Source of the DNA: Spirochaetota bacterium
GTDB taxonomy: Bacteria > Spirochaetota > UBA12135 > COTS27
Direction: 5' to 3'
Assembly (NCBI GenBank): GCA_013426755.1
Contig: AP019861.1
Location: 1,891,271-1,955,270, forward strand
DNA length: 64,000 nucleotides
The notes under the pieces are model-generated. The model was not told the DNA's origin. It searched no databases and saw nothing but the letters and a program-made list of their open reading frames with translations. Position 1 is the stretch's first letter; each line of letters begins with the position of its first letter. The position numbers and the translations under genes were made by a program. Of the stretch, positions 1-8,956 are shown one piece after another.

Positions 1-1180
1 TAGCAATAGGATTGATAAATTGAAATAAACTCGGAGCGTTGGCATAACCTATTGTGTAGGCGTCATTTTGATAAAGATCGGCTGCGAATTTGTATGTCAA
101 AGCCCACTTATTCCAATACATACCGCTACTGCCTTGCGTCTCTTCTTTACGTCTAGCAAAAGCCCCTGTAAAACTGGTGGAAATACTCTGCTGTGAATGT
201 GTATTGGGTGTTGTCGTGAAAAGCGTACTGGGATCGGTAGTTGAGAAGTAGGCTTTATTGAGAACAAGTTCATTGGCGACAAAAAATATTTTGGTCTTAT
301 AACCGATGCGCCATTGGAAATTACGTTTATTGACTTCTGCCATGAGATCAACGACAAAGTCTTTATAATTGAGAAAGTTTTTAAGCGTCTGTGGATCGAA
401 ATTTGCTGTGGGCGTAGGATTCGCTGCTGAAATGCTATTACTTGTGAAGGTTATTGTACTTGGCTGGTAATTATTGGTAGTGAAATAGTAATCGCCATAG
501 GATAATGAAAGCATACCACTCCAGCCACTTAGATTGCGCTGTCTTAGATTGGTGATGTATTCGTTGTTCTGATGAAGTCCTAATTGAAATCCAATGTGAT
601 AAGCGTGGTAGGTAAAAATACTCTCTGTTAGTGAGAAGACTTCATCGTGAGTGGTGACGAGAACATTGTAAGCTAATGAGGGCTTGATCCAGATAAAGGG
701 GTAGGGTTGCGCTGTGTAAGCAAAGGCAAGCATGTTTGAAAGTTCACGCTCACCGAACCGATTGCCCGTAAGGGTTGTTTCCCAGTGATCGGCTTGGTCG
801 AAGCGCCTTGCTAAGCGATTATCAAAGTCCACTTCCCATGAGAGCAGCAGGCGATGATTGTCATCGAAGCTGTATTTGAAGTCCATGTAGTAAAGAAAAT
901 TGATTGGAACCGAGAGATCGCCTAATTGCGGGGTTGCTGGTGTCTGTGAATTGATGCGCTCGCCTACGGTGAGCGTAAAAGCGGTATCAATGGCGGTGCC
1001 TAAGTGCAATTTAAACTCTCCTGCGTGAAGTACCTTGCCCCAGCCTCCCGTAACCGATAGGACGATGAGCACTATTAAGGCGAAGTGAAGGTTAGACCCA
1101 GTCCTTAGAAAACAAGCCAGCCAGCCGTCATCGTCTTTGGTGAAGTCGTCTTCGGTGAATGGAGAACAAGTCGTATTCAT
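1..1180 (-). CDS. Putative outer-membrane beta-barrel protein (3' part beyond window)
   Basis: An open frame runs from an ATG at 1180 on the minus strand to the left edge with no stop, so at least 393 residues are encoded and the C-terminus is missing. Near residues 32-48 lies a hydrophobic stretch (FALIVLIVLSV) that could be a signal or anchor segment after an acidic N-terminus. The rest alternates aromatic and polar residues (for example NFLYYMDFKYSFDDNH and MLSLSYGDYYFTTNN), as expected of outer-membrane strands. I do not recognise a specific family. It lies downstream of another barrel-like gene on the same strand (1428-2462) with a repeat array between them. Function is unknown; an outer-membrane location is an inference from composition. 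Confidence 0.7.
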   Translation of the reverse strand, partial: MNTTCSPFTEDDFTKDDDGWLACFLRTGSNLHFALIVLIVLSVTGGWGKVLHAGEFKLHLGTAIDTAFTLTVGERINSQTPATPQLGDLSVPINFLYYMDFKYSFDDNHRLLLSWEVDFDNRLARRFDQADHWETTLTGNRFGERELSNMLAFAYTAQPYPFIWIKPSLAYNVLVTTHDEVFSLTESIFTYHAYHIGFQLGLHQNNEYITNLRQRNLSGWSGMLSLSYGDYYFTTNNYQPSTITFTSNSISAANPTPTANFDPQTLKNFLNYKDFVVDLMAEVNKRNFQWRIGYKTKIFFVANELVLNKAYFSTTDPSTLFTTTPNTHSQQSISTSFTGAFARRKEETQGSSGMYWNKWALTYKFAADLYQNDAYTIGYANAPSLFQFINPIA

Positions 1181-1351
1181 CCTCTTTTGTTGATAAACCC
1201 TAATACTCGATTGCTGATAAGACATATTCATTACTCTATTATAAAGACTAAAAACCCCACGAAATAACCACTCCTAAGCAAATCACCCCTAAACAATCAC
1301 CCCTAAGACTAATATCAATGTTCGCATAGAAAATAATACCCATTAAATAAA

Positions 1352-1451
1352 GTTAGATAGAAAATTGAACGCGAAAGCTAGATAGAAAATTAAAGGCGAG
1401 AGCTAGATAGAAAATTAAAGGCGAAAGCTAGATAGAAAATTGAAGGCGAAA
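1352..1451. repeat. Tandem repeat, 25 bp x 4, overlapping a gene end
   Basis: Four exact-length copies of a 25-bp unit (core GCTAGATAGAAAATTRAAGG) lie at 1352-1376, 1377-1401, 1402-1426 and 1427-1451. The fourth copy contains the stop codon and last seven sense codons of the 1428-2462 gene. The other three are untranslated copies of that gene end. Confidence 0.95.
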
Positions 1452-2462
1452 GTAAGGTCTAAGTATAACGATACCACTTGGCACGACAACAAATCCAAGC
1501 GCTACGTAACGATTCGAAACTTCCAAATTGAAAAAGAAATCTTGATTAACAGCATCTAAGCCCAAGTTGAAGCTATGTTCGAACGATTTGTCCGTAGGCA
1601 AATAGGCGAATCCAACTATCCAGTAGTGAAGATGGTTATAAAAACGCTTGGCTTCGGCGATCGTTAGCTGCTGATTACCCAAAATCGTAAAATTATCGAC
1701 TACGGCGCTGTAACTTCCCTGATAATTAATATAAGAGTACCCTGTGAATAATTTGAGATTGTTAAGCAATGATTTACTCAGCATATACGTCAATGAAACT
1801 GCATGCATCCGTTCAAATAGAGCCTTCAAAACAGGACTATTGGCACTACGAAAAATGGGTATAACAAACGTATGTCCGACAATTGCCGTCATCTGCGGGA
1901 GATAGACGCCTTCTTTATTGAAATGAAAAAGAACATTGTAATTAAATAGTGATTCTCCTAAGCTAATGGGGGTTGTTGTGAGGCGAAAGTGATCTCTGAA
2001 AGGTCTACGCGAAGTGGTATCTAGGGGATAATTCACCAATGATCGCCATTCAGGTGGGAAGTGCTTTTTAAAGAATGACGGTGTTAGCGAAGTGTAGGCA
2101 TGAACAGAGCCCAATTGGTATGCGGAAAAATCATTGACTAGAGCGGTTTGTTCTGCAGCAAAGATCCGACCTAAATCTCCGCTAGTCTCACCAAAATAAT
2201 TCCCATAGAGGTTATCTACGTCTACCAAGCCCACCCATCCTATTATAAAAAGCACAAAACTATAATAAAACCTAGTAAAATTAAGCTGCCTTATCCATGA
2301 AACCAATGCTAAAACCGTATTTTTATTGGAAAAAGGGTTGTAAGCAGTATTATAAGCCGTACTGCAACAGGTAGTACTACCCGTAGTACTGTAAGTGATG
2401 CTGTAAATTGCGTTATGTCGTTTCATATCAAGGAATTTCTTCATTGTTTTTGCCAATCTCAA
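1428..2462 (-). CDS. Hypothetical envelope protein, barrel-like
   Basis: This 344-residue protein has an unusual Ser/Thr/Tyr/Asn-rich N-terminus (residues 18-45), then a hydrophobic segment (FYYSFVLFIIGWVGLV, about residues 64-80) that could be a late signal peptide or anchor. The remainder has alternating aromatic/polar stretches ending in PYFRLQFSI, compatible with an outer-membrane barrel. The start is uncertain: Met7 and Met13 are alternatives, and no clear ribosome-binding site is visible. The gene ends inside a 25-bp tandem repeat, so its last codons have been duplicated downstream. No specific family is recognised. It is probably followed on the same strand by the gene at 1-1180. Confidence 0.7.
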   Translation of the reverse strand: MRLAKTMKKFLDMKRHNAIYSITYSTTGSTTCCSTAYNTAYNPFSNKNTVLALVSWIRQLNFTRFYYSFVLFIIGWVGLVDVDNLYGNYFGETSGDLGRIFAAEQTALVNDFSAYQLGSVHAYTSLTPSFFKKHFPPEWRSLVNYPLDTTSRRPFRDHFRLTTTPISLGESLFNYNVLFHFNKEGVYLPQMTAIVGHTFVIPIFRSANSPVLKALFERMHAVSLTYMLSKSLLNNLKLFTGYSYINYQGSYSAVVDNFTILGNQQLTIAEAKRFYNHLHYWIVGFAYLPTDKSFEHSFNLGLDAVNQDFFFNLEVSNRYVALGFVVVPSGIVILRPYFRLQFSI

Positions 2463-2924
2463 CTACTTCTAACCTGCACCGTCAATGAATTTAACGGAAC
2501 TTCTTAGAATTTTCTCTATCATAAAATTCATATAGATCAATAACCTACATCACTTCGTACAAGATACCCTCTATTTAATAACAAGCAAGCCTATTCTTAC
2601 TAGATAACAACAAACAAGTCTATTCTTACTAGAAACGCCTGTTAAAATCCAATATTCTAAGGCGAATTTCCTGCAGAAGTGAAAATTTAGTGTTATAATT
2701 ATAATCTTAAATCGAACATATCTCTTAAATCAAACGTACCCAGTCAAAAGCACCCAATCAAGCATACCCAATCAAACATACCTATAGCATAAACATACAT
2801 AAACGATATGCTATTATTATCGTACTATACTTATACGATACTATAATACAAATGGTATGGTAAATTTATAAATTATTTAAATCGCCGTTATACAAATTAC
2901 ATTTTATGTTAATAAGGGGTTATC
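2463..2924. other. Intergenic region between divergent genes
   Basis: No gene is visible. It holds a 24-bp imperfect direct duplication around 2580-2633 (core CTATTCTTACTAGA), short CAATCAAACATACC-like repeats at about 2735-2785, and the promoter/operator candidate at 2818-2847 in front of hisE. Confidence 0.6.
2818..2847 (+). promoter_or_regulatory. Candidate hisE promoter with overlapping inverted repeat
   Basis: A perfect 7-bp inverted repeat, TATCGTA-N9-TACGATA (2818-2840), abuts a consensus -10 hexamer TATAAT (2842-2847), about 78 bp before the hisE start. The -35 is not consensus, which would fit a regulated promoter. The role as operator for histidine genes is inference only. Confidence 0.4.
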
Positions 2925-3425
2925 ATGAATCTTCATCCAGGACAAGCCCAGATTTTAGAAACGTTGTTCACAACCATTATCCAGCGAAAAAACCAACTTG
3001 CAGCGAAATCAGCACCATCAGATCAAAATTCTTATACGCAAAGCTTGTTTAAAAACGGACTTAAGGCTATTATCGCCAAAGTCACCGAAGAAACCAATGA
3101 AACCATCGAAGCCGCTACAATCCTCGACCAATTAACAAACCACAACACTACCCACTCCATTTCAAATAAAGCATTACCAAGCACACCTTCTGCTTTTGAT
3201 AAGAACGCCCCCCTACATCATAAAAAGACTCCCTCGCATAACGATTTTGTAGCGACAGAACCCACAATACCTACACATACTTCTACACAAGCACTCACCG
3301 CAGCACAAGCACATCTTATCCATGAATTAGCGGACGTACTCTATCATCTCTTTGTATTAACGGCTTATTCAAGCATTGATCTAGATGATATCAAAAAAGA
3401 GCTTTACAAACGGCATAGTGGATAA
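2925..3425 (+). CDS. hisE: Phosphoribosyl-ATP pyrophosphatase HisE with a low-complexity insert
   Basis: HisE removes pyrophosphate from phosphoribosyl-ATP, the second step of histidine synthesis. The MazG-like metal-binding signature is present in two parts: KVTEETNETIEAA near residues 52-64 and HELADVLYHLFVL near 133-145. A Ser/Thr/His/Pro/Asn-rich insert of about 57 residues (69-126) separates them. Typical HisE proteins are about 90-110 residues, so this one of 166 is expanded in the loop between metal-binding helices. The ATG is preceded by an AAGGGG ribosome-binding site five bases upstream. hisG follows after 78 bp and the two are probably co-transcribed. Confidence 0.85.
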   Translation: MNLHPGQAQILETLFTTIIQRKNQLAAKSAPSDQNSYTQSLFKNGLKAIIAKVTEETNETIEAATILDQLTNHNTTHSISNKALPSTPSAFDKNAPLHHKKTPSHNDFVATEPTIPTHTSTQALTAAQAHLIHELADVLYHLFVLTAYSSIDLDDIKKELYKRHSG

Positions 3426-3466
3426 TTTTACAATAAAACGTCCCTATTTTACAGTAAGGCGTCTCT
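3424..3466. repeat. Imperfect 21-22 bp tandem pair starting in the hisE stop codon
   Basis: Two copies of an ATTTTACARTAARRCGTCYCT-type unit follow one another. The first begins within the last bases of the hisE stop codon. Confidence 0.7.
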
Positions 3467-3503
3467 AATCTTATCAAATAATGTCAATATAATACCGTAT
3501 CCT

Positions 3504-4394
3504 ATGCCTAAGCTTAGAGAAACAAGTTTAAAATTAGCTATTCCTAAGAAAGGACGGCTCCGTGATCCTGCCATCAAGCTTCTCAATAAAGCAGGTTATG
3601 CGATTAACGATGATCCACGGCTTCTTCATGTCTACCATAGCGAGAATGACATTGATTTTTTGTTTTTACGGACGACGGATATTCCAACCTTGATTGAAGA
3701 GGGAGCGATTGACTTAGGCATTACGGGAAAAGACAATGTTCTAGAAAAACAAGCCAATATTCACGAGGTTATGTCATTGGAATATGGGCATTGTCGTCTC
3801 TGTCTGGCGGGGGCGACACCTAAACCCACGCAAGCAAAATCCGCGCAGACTTTTTCATTACAAACCCTTGCTAAGAAGAACGTCGCCACGTCATTTCCAT
3901 TTCTAGCCAGACGCTTCTTCAAAGAGCACAATATTGCAGCTCCTCATCTCATTAAACTTTCAGGTTCGCTTGAGATCATGATTGCTCTCAAACTCTGTGA
4001 AGCCATCATTGACATTGTCGAGACAGGATCCACGTTAAAGGAAAACCAATTGCAAATTCACCATACCATTGGTCATTACTACGCCGCTCTTTATACAAGA
4101 AATGCCCTAGTCAAGGACAAACGGGTTATTTTAATGAAGAAACGTCTCACGAGTGCCTTACTGGCACAAAATTATCGCATTATTGAATACAATATCAAAA
4201 AACAATTGCTTAACAGAGCTGAAGCCATCAGTCCAGGCTTTGATTCGCCTACCATTTCTCATCTAGACGACCCAGATCGCGTGGCCGTTAAAATTCTTGT
4301 CAAAAAATCAAACGTATTCGCTATCATGGACAAATTAGAAGCGATTGGAGCAACCGCCATATTTGAAACAGAAATTAAAAACTGTCGGCTTTAG
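3504..4394 (+). CDS. hisG: ATP phosphoribosyltransferase HisG (long form)
   Basis: HisG joins ATP and PRPP in the first, feedback-controlled step of histidine synthesis. The catalytic part starts LAIPKKGRLRDPAIKLL and contains GAIDLGITGKDN and the PRPP-loop-like DIVETGSTLKENQL near residue 168. A C-terminal regulatory domain follows (about 216-296, with DRVAVKILVKKSNVFAIMDKL). At 296 residues it is the long, HisZ-independent type, so it should bind histidine itself. No good ribosome-binding site is seen. It lies 78 bp downstream of hisE. Its stop codon sits in the first copy of a roughly 26-bp duplication. Confidence 0.93.
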   Translation: MPKLRETSLKLAIPKKGRLRDPAIKLLNKAGYAINDDPRLLHVYHSENDIDFLFLRTTDIPTLIEEGAIDLGITGKDNVLEKQANIHEVMSLEYGHCRLCLAGATPKPTQAKSAQTFSLQTLAKKNVATSFPFLARRFFKEHNIAAPHLIKLSGSLEIMIALKLCEAIIDIVETGSTLKENQLQIHHTIGHYYAALYTRNALVKDKRVILMKKRLTSALLAQNYRIIEYNIKKQLLNRAEAISPGFDSPTISHLDDPDRVAVKILVKKSNVFAIMDKLEAIGATAIFETEIKNCRL

Positions 4395-4441
4395 CTAATG
4401 GTTATTGCTAATCGTTATTTAATGGTTATTGCTCATGATTA
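4390..4441. repeat. Imperfect duplication spanning the hisG stop
   Basis: Unit 1 (4390-4417) contains the hisG TAG codon. Unit 2 (4418-4441) repeats it with a 4-base deletion; the shared core is ATGGTTATTGCT. Confidence 0.7.
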
Positions 4442-5098
4442 TTATCCCTTTTGACCTAAGCTAAGTGTACAAAGACTTGTAAAAGCTAACCTGTCTGCCT
4501 ACTCCCAGCTCCAATATAACCTCCAGTTTCCAATGCTCACGCACTTACTAGCTAGTAAGTAGCATGCTTTTCAGTCAATAGCATACTTTTTCTAAGCCTA
4601 TTTTCTTTAAACCTCCCATACGATTTACATCCTATTGGTGTAAATCAGAGGATGAATCATCAAAATTGTGCGTATAAGTAACAAGCGACACTGTAAATGA
4701 GTGGGTATTATTATGCAATAACGAAGCCTTGGGTCAGAATTTTTCTATGTCTGATTGATTCTATTGGGACCATCTTAAAGGGATCTCTTTAAATTTTAGA
4801 TTTGCTAATAAAAAGACGATATTATATGTAGTTATGAGCATCATGAACATAAGATTGCTTCATTTAACTTTATAAATAAATACATAGAACGGCACCGTTT
4901 ATTATTAGCATTGTGCTAATATTGGGCTGTTCAGTCACGATTTAATACGAAAACAACAACAATTTTTGACTTATAACTTTCTTGTAAACCTTCCTGTAAA
5001 AAGTACTGATCGCAGCTAAACACAATCTCATTATTGAAATGAATACCCTTGGGCATAAAAACAGAGTACTTAGCGGCCGCTCTATACTGCAATGCAGT
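4442..5098. other. Intergenic region, no gene seen
   Basis: About 650 bases without a convincing coding frame. A perfect hairpin GATTTACA-N9-TGTAAATC lies at 4622-4646, without a T-tract on either strand, so it looks more like a binding site or RNA element than a terminator. Short ATG-start frames on both strands here look spurious. Confidence 0.5.
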
Positions 5099-5100
5099 AT
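5084..5100. promoter_or_regulatory. Inverted repeat covering a candidate start codon
   Basis: The perfect 8-bp inverted repeat ATACTGCA-A-TGCAGTAT includes the first two bases of the ATG at 5099. As RNA it would form a tight hairpin hiding that start. Its function is not known. Confidence 0.4.
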
Positions 5101-6130
5101 GAAGAGAGCGCATGCTTTATTTTCTTCAATCAATGCATTCTCAATGAGTGCTGTTATGGTCATATGCTTGATGGCAAGTTTGACTGCCCCGTTACATGGA
5201 CAGAAGTATGAGCGTAGTGCCTCATTACGCTATATTAACCAATTAATGTATAAGATGAAACCGGCGCTCAAACGTTTTGTCAAAGACGCCAATTTACAAG
5301 AAAAAGTTGCTTTTACAAGTCTTACTGGCGTTAATGCTGATATTACGGTCAGTGAAAAGACCTATCTTACAACCCTTTTAGAAAGAACGCGATTTAAAGG
5401 GTATGATTTTAGCATTGTCCCGTCGGTAGAAGCGTTTAATAAGACGGAAGTCATTGGCAATCGCTATAGGCTCAATTTCTCAACTGAACTGGAAGACAGC
5501 TCACGTTTCAGTAAAAATCTAAACAGTGATTATTTCATGACAATCACCATAACCTATCTTAAACGTGTGATTGCCATGGAAATGATTATTTACAATAATG
5601 AAGAAAATATGAAAATATGGAGTGAAAAAGTTTCTATTTTCTTTAAAAAAAGTATTGTTAACTACGAATTGGGCTTACTGCAGTCGGTAGGATACGATTA
5701 TGCCATTTATTTATCCAATCTTTTATCTATTGATCTGACGACTTTCTTTAAATTGGGTCTTTATATTGCTATCGGGGCTTCATTTTTAAATATCAATCAA
5801 AATCCACAATCTGCCACGCAACTTAAATTCATTATTGGATTAAAATTGGCTGTAAGCTTAGTTCGTCCCTTTATTAAAGAATATAAAGGGTTTGACATGT
5901 TATTTTCAAGTAAATTTGGCGTTGATATTGCTGTTCCCGTTAGCGGTGCGCCTACTCCTATTTACAACTTGGGAAGTATCTTGGGGACGATGGGTTTTGA
6001 TTTCTTTATTAGGGGGCGTGTATCTATTAATTTTGATTTTGATATTGCTAAGCTCGCTACTGGGGCGACGAGTGGTGTCCCGATTGCCTCAGCACTACTT
6101 TTTTTCATAGAAATTGCCTACCATTTTTAA
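5099..6130 (+). CDS. Hypothetical exported protein, probable outer-membrane
   Basis: From the ATG at 5099 the protein begins MKRAHALF and has a hydrophobic core (VMVICLMASLTA) ending at LHGQ, a plausible signal peptide. An in-frame ATG at 5039 would add 20 residues before it, so the inner start is preferred. The C-terminal third has alternating hydrophobic strands and ends in FIEIAYHF; a terminal phenylalanine is typical of outer-membrane barrels. No enzyme motifs are seen and no family is recognised. The terminal codons and stop are duplicated just downstream. Confidence 0.65.
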   Translation: MKRAHALFSSINAFSMSAVMVICLMASLTAPLHGQKYERSASLRYINQLMYKMKPALKRFVKDANLQEKVAFTSLTGVNADITVSEKTYLTTLLERTRFKGYDFSIVPSVEAFNKTEVIGNRYRLNFSTELEDSSRFSKNLNSDYFMTITITYLKRVIAMEMIIYNNEENMKIWSEKVSIFFKKSIVNYELGLLQSVGYDYAIYLSNLLSIDLTTFFKLGLYIAIGASFLNINQNPQSATQLKFIIGLKLAVSLVRPFIKEYKGFDMLFSSKFGVDIAVPVSGAPTPIYNLGSILGTMGFDFFIRGRVSINFDFDIAKLATGATSGVPIASALLFFIEIAYHF

Positions 6131-6164
6131 CGATTAATCACCTACCATTGTAACAATTTTTAGC
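6117..6164. repeat. 24-bp duplication spanning a stop codon
   Basis: The unit starting CCTACCATTTTTAACG at 6117 includes the last codons and TAA stop (6128-6130) of the preceding gene. A second copy starts at 6141 (CCTACCATTGTAACA). Confidence 0.75.
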
Positions 6165-6433
6165 AATTTTTAACATGGCTACCTGATTGAATGCTATAAT
6201 CATTACCCTTAAATTTATATTCAAAATAACGGTTTAATCGCTGATCCTACTACACCGCTGATCCTACTACACTAATCACATTAATGACTTTGATTTCGTT
6301 TCATCCGCATTAAATGACCTATTTGACCCACTAAAACAACGATTTTATTCATTATCTAACAGTAGTAGCACCCTTAATTTATCTTTACGTAAAACCATGA
6401 AGAATAAAGAATAATATACGACGTTTTATTATC
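6165..6433. other. Intergenic region with short repeats
   Basis: A CGCTGATCCTACTACAC unit occurs twice in tandem at about 6239-6271. No gene or clear promoter is visible. Confidence 0.5.
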
Positions 6434-7990
6434 ATGTTAAGTTCAATCTCTGCTTCGGCTCAAAATTTTCATATTGCCATTTTAGTGTTAATATGGAGTC
6501 TATTATTTAATTTAAGTCCGTTAGTAGGGCAGAAGGCACCCCCCATTCCTGAGAACAAGGATGATTTTGATGCCTTACTCAGAGATTATTCTACTGATAA
6601 CAGTGAAAGTTTCTCGGTGATCATCAAAAAAAAGGATACGGCTAAAAAAATAGTACCTCCTCCTCCCAGAAAACCACCCCAATCACCTCAAGCCGTACCA
6701 GAACCACCACCGCCGCCTCCACAAGTTGTCGAAGAAGAGCCCTTACCACCCGTGCCAGCTACTCCTCCAACCAGAATCTACCCCAATAGCTTTAAAAATC
6801 CTCCTACCACCAATCCCTATAAGACAAGTGTTCGCCCCAATAGATATGCGATCAATCAATTTTCACCTGAAGACTCGCAACCGTTAGCCCAAGCGCGTAG
6901 TCCTAGTATTCCCAACCAGCCCAGCGATTATCTATCGCCGCCTAGGTCAAAAAAATCGTTGCCTCCACAAAAACTATCTGATCCAGGCCTATTTCCTGAT
7001 CTCGCAGCCCCAGAGCCCAATAATGACGGCGTTCCGTCCAGGCAACAGCTTTACAATTCTGTTATTCCTCCTACTAGCAGGAAGGCGAGTCCCAATAGGC
7101 CATACCGTCTCCTAGATAGAGAAACATTACCTGATCGGGCACTTATTGAAGGACTTTATACGCTATCTGATTTTGAGCCTTCGAATACGCATATTACGCC
7201 ACCGTTCGATGAAAAATACTTCAATGAAAAAAAATCTTATCTCAATGATTCGACACGTCCGCAGGATGAAAGCCCTGTTCCACTCGGCACGGATAAGACA
7301 TTAGGACTCAATCCTACATCTCCGTACGAATTGCTAGGAAAAGACGCTGATAGCGAAGCTTTTGACAATAATCAAGATTTTCTTTCTCCGCCTGTAGGAA
7401 GTCTAACAGGAAGGACACCTCAGCCACTTAAAAAGCTTGCCACACAAAAACCGTTCAAAGAATCTCCTCTTATTCCAGATGACCCTGCTATTTTTGGTAC
7501 CGATACCAATACCAATATTCCTGCTTATTTTCCCCAGGAGGTTAACAATCGTTTCATTGATCCCCTTTTCAGCGACCGCTATAAAAATAACAGTAACCTT
7601 CAGCGTATTCTCTCCAATCAACCTCTTCCTCAAAGCGAAGCAGACCCTATTCTTACGCTACCTCAAAGCACCAATCAAACCGTACGATCGCAACCTGATA
7701 ACAACGAAATTCTCCTCATCTTAATACGGGCAAGACAACTCGCACTCGCTCAAAACTATGTTAACGCGTTATTTTTATTAAGATTTGTCGAACTTAAAGC
7801 CCCTAACAATACGCTCATGCTCAACATGAAGGGGTCTGTGTATTACAAAATCAATCGCCTTCAAAGTTCTCTGGCTTACTGGGGACGTTCTCTCAAAATC
7901 AATCCCTACCAACCTCTCGTACGTGCCTATTACAATCGCATCCAATCTTATCTTACCAATTTCAATAACACCAGTCTGCTTCCCAATTGA
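6434..7990 (+). CDS. Proline-rich exported protein with C-terminal TPR
   Basis: This 518-residue protein starts with a signal-like segment (residues 13-33, IAILVLIWSLLFNL then VGQK). A long disordered stretch follows (about 35-420), rich in Pro, Ser, Asn and Gln and including a PPPPPP run. The last 90 residues form tetratricopeptide-type helices (ALAQNYVNALFLLRFVELK, then LQSSLAYWGRSLKINP). Such proteins usually act in the periplasm as protein-protein scaffolds, but no function is known here. No good ribosome-binding site is seen. Its last seven codons and stop are the start of a 103-bp tandem array. Confidence 0.7.
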   Translation: MLSSISASAQNFHIAILVLIWSLLFNLSPLVGQKAPPIPENKDDFDALLRDYSTDNSESFSVIIKKKDTAKKIVPPPPRKPPQSPQAVPEPPPPPPQVVEEEPLPPVPATPPTRIYPNSFKNPPTTNPYKTSVRPNRYAINQFSPEDSQPLAQARSPSIPNQPSDYLSPPRSKKSLPPQKLSDPGLFPDLAAPEPNNDGVPSRQQLYNSVIPPTSRKASPNRPYRLLDRETLPDRALIEGLYTLSDFEPSNTHITPPFDEKYFNEKKSYLNDSTRPQDESPVPLGTDKTLGLNPTSPYELLGKDADSEAFDNNQDFLSPPVGSLTGRTPQPLKKLATQKPFKESPLIPDDPAIFGTDTNTNIPAYFPQEVNNRFIDPLFSDRYKNNSNLQRILSNQPLPQSEADPILTLPQSTNQTVRSQPDNNEILLILIRARQLALAQNYVNALFLLRFVELKAPNNTLMLNMKGSVYYKINRLQSSLAYWGRSLKINPYQPLVRAYYNRIQSYLTNFNNTSLLPN

Positions 7991-8584
7991 TCCTCAGCTC
8001 TAAGCGTTCTTCGCTCAATCTTAGACATTGATTTATAATCCTGAGAAGAGTTTTAAACGACAAATTTAGAACACCAGTCTGCTTCCCAATTGATCCTCAG
8101 CTCTAAGCGTTTTTCGTTCAATCTTAGGCATTGATTTATAATCCTGAGAAGAATTTTAAACAACAAATTTAAAACACCAGTCTGTTTTCCAATCAATCGT
8201 CAATTCTAAACGTTCTTCTCTCAATCTTAGGCATTGATTTATAATCCTGAGAAGAATTTTAAACAACAAATTTAGAACACCAGTCTGCTTCCCAATTGAT
8301 CCTCAGCTCTAAGCGTTTTTCGTTCAATCTTAGGCATTGATTTATAATCCTGAGAAGAATTTTAAACAACAAATTTAAAACACCAGTCTGTTTTCCAATC
8401 AATCGTCAATTCTAAACGTTCTTCTCTCAATCTTAGGCATTAATTTATAATCCTGAGAAGAGTTTTAAACGACAAATTTAGAACACCAGTCTGTTTTCCA
8501 ATCAATCGTCAATTCTAAGCGTTCTTCACTCAATCTTAGGCATTGGTTTATAATCCTGAGAATAACTTAAAATGATAAATTTTA
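7967..8584. repeat. Tandem array, 103 bp x 6, starting inside a coding region
   Basis: Units start at 7967, 8070, 8173, 8276, 8379 and 8482, exactly 103 bp apart. The first 24 bp of unit 1 encode the last seven residues (NTSLLPN) and stop of the preceding gene. Two sequence types alternate: type A has GCTTCCCAATTGATCC, type B has GTTTTCCAATCAATCG, in the order A A B A B B. Each unit contains CTTAGG and CCTGAG about 14 bases apart, which could pair as a short hairpin. Confidence 0.95.
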
Positions 8585-8956
8585 ATGAATTTTTACTGGA
8601 ATATAATCCTACGCTCCGATCAACTCTTAAAGCAATCAATTTGCTAAGAGCATATTCCACTCAAAACACTTTTAGAACAGTCAATCTGTTGGGGGATATA
8701 TTCCACTCCGATCACTCCTAGAACAGTCATTTTGCTGGGAACATATCCCACCCGACATACTTTTAGGAAAGTCAATTAATGCCTTCAATCATAAAAGGCA
8801 GTCCATTTAAAATTTTTTCCCACCTACTAAGTACTGATCTATATTGAAGTGAGCTATATTGAGGTGTCTGAGATTAGAATAGCCCTTGAAATGACCTAAT
8901 AATTGATTGTATTAGCGTCTTAGCTAGGAAATAGGAATTGTTGGAGGAGCCGTTAT
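8585..8956. other. Intergenic region with degenerate repeats
   Basis: After the 103-bp array, three degenerate units of about 50-60 bp recur to about 8780, sharing CATATTCCACTC-like and TTTTAGAACAGTCAAT-like blocks. The rest up to the end of miaB holds nothing recognisable. Confidence 0.5.

Noticed and set aside
4622-4646. Hairpin after hisG as an intrinsic terminator
   Set aside because: The 8-bp stem is perfect but has no T-tract on either strand, so termination is not supported.
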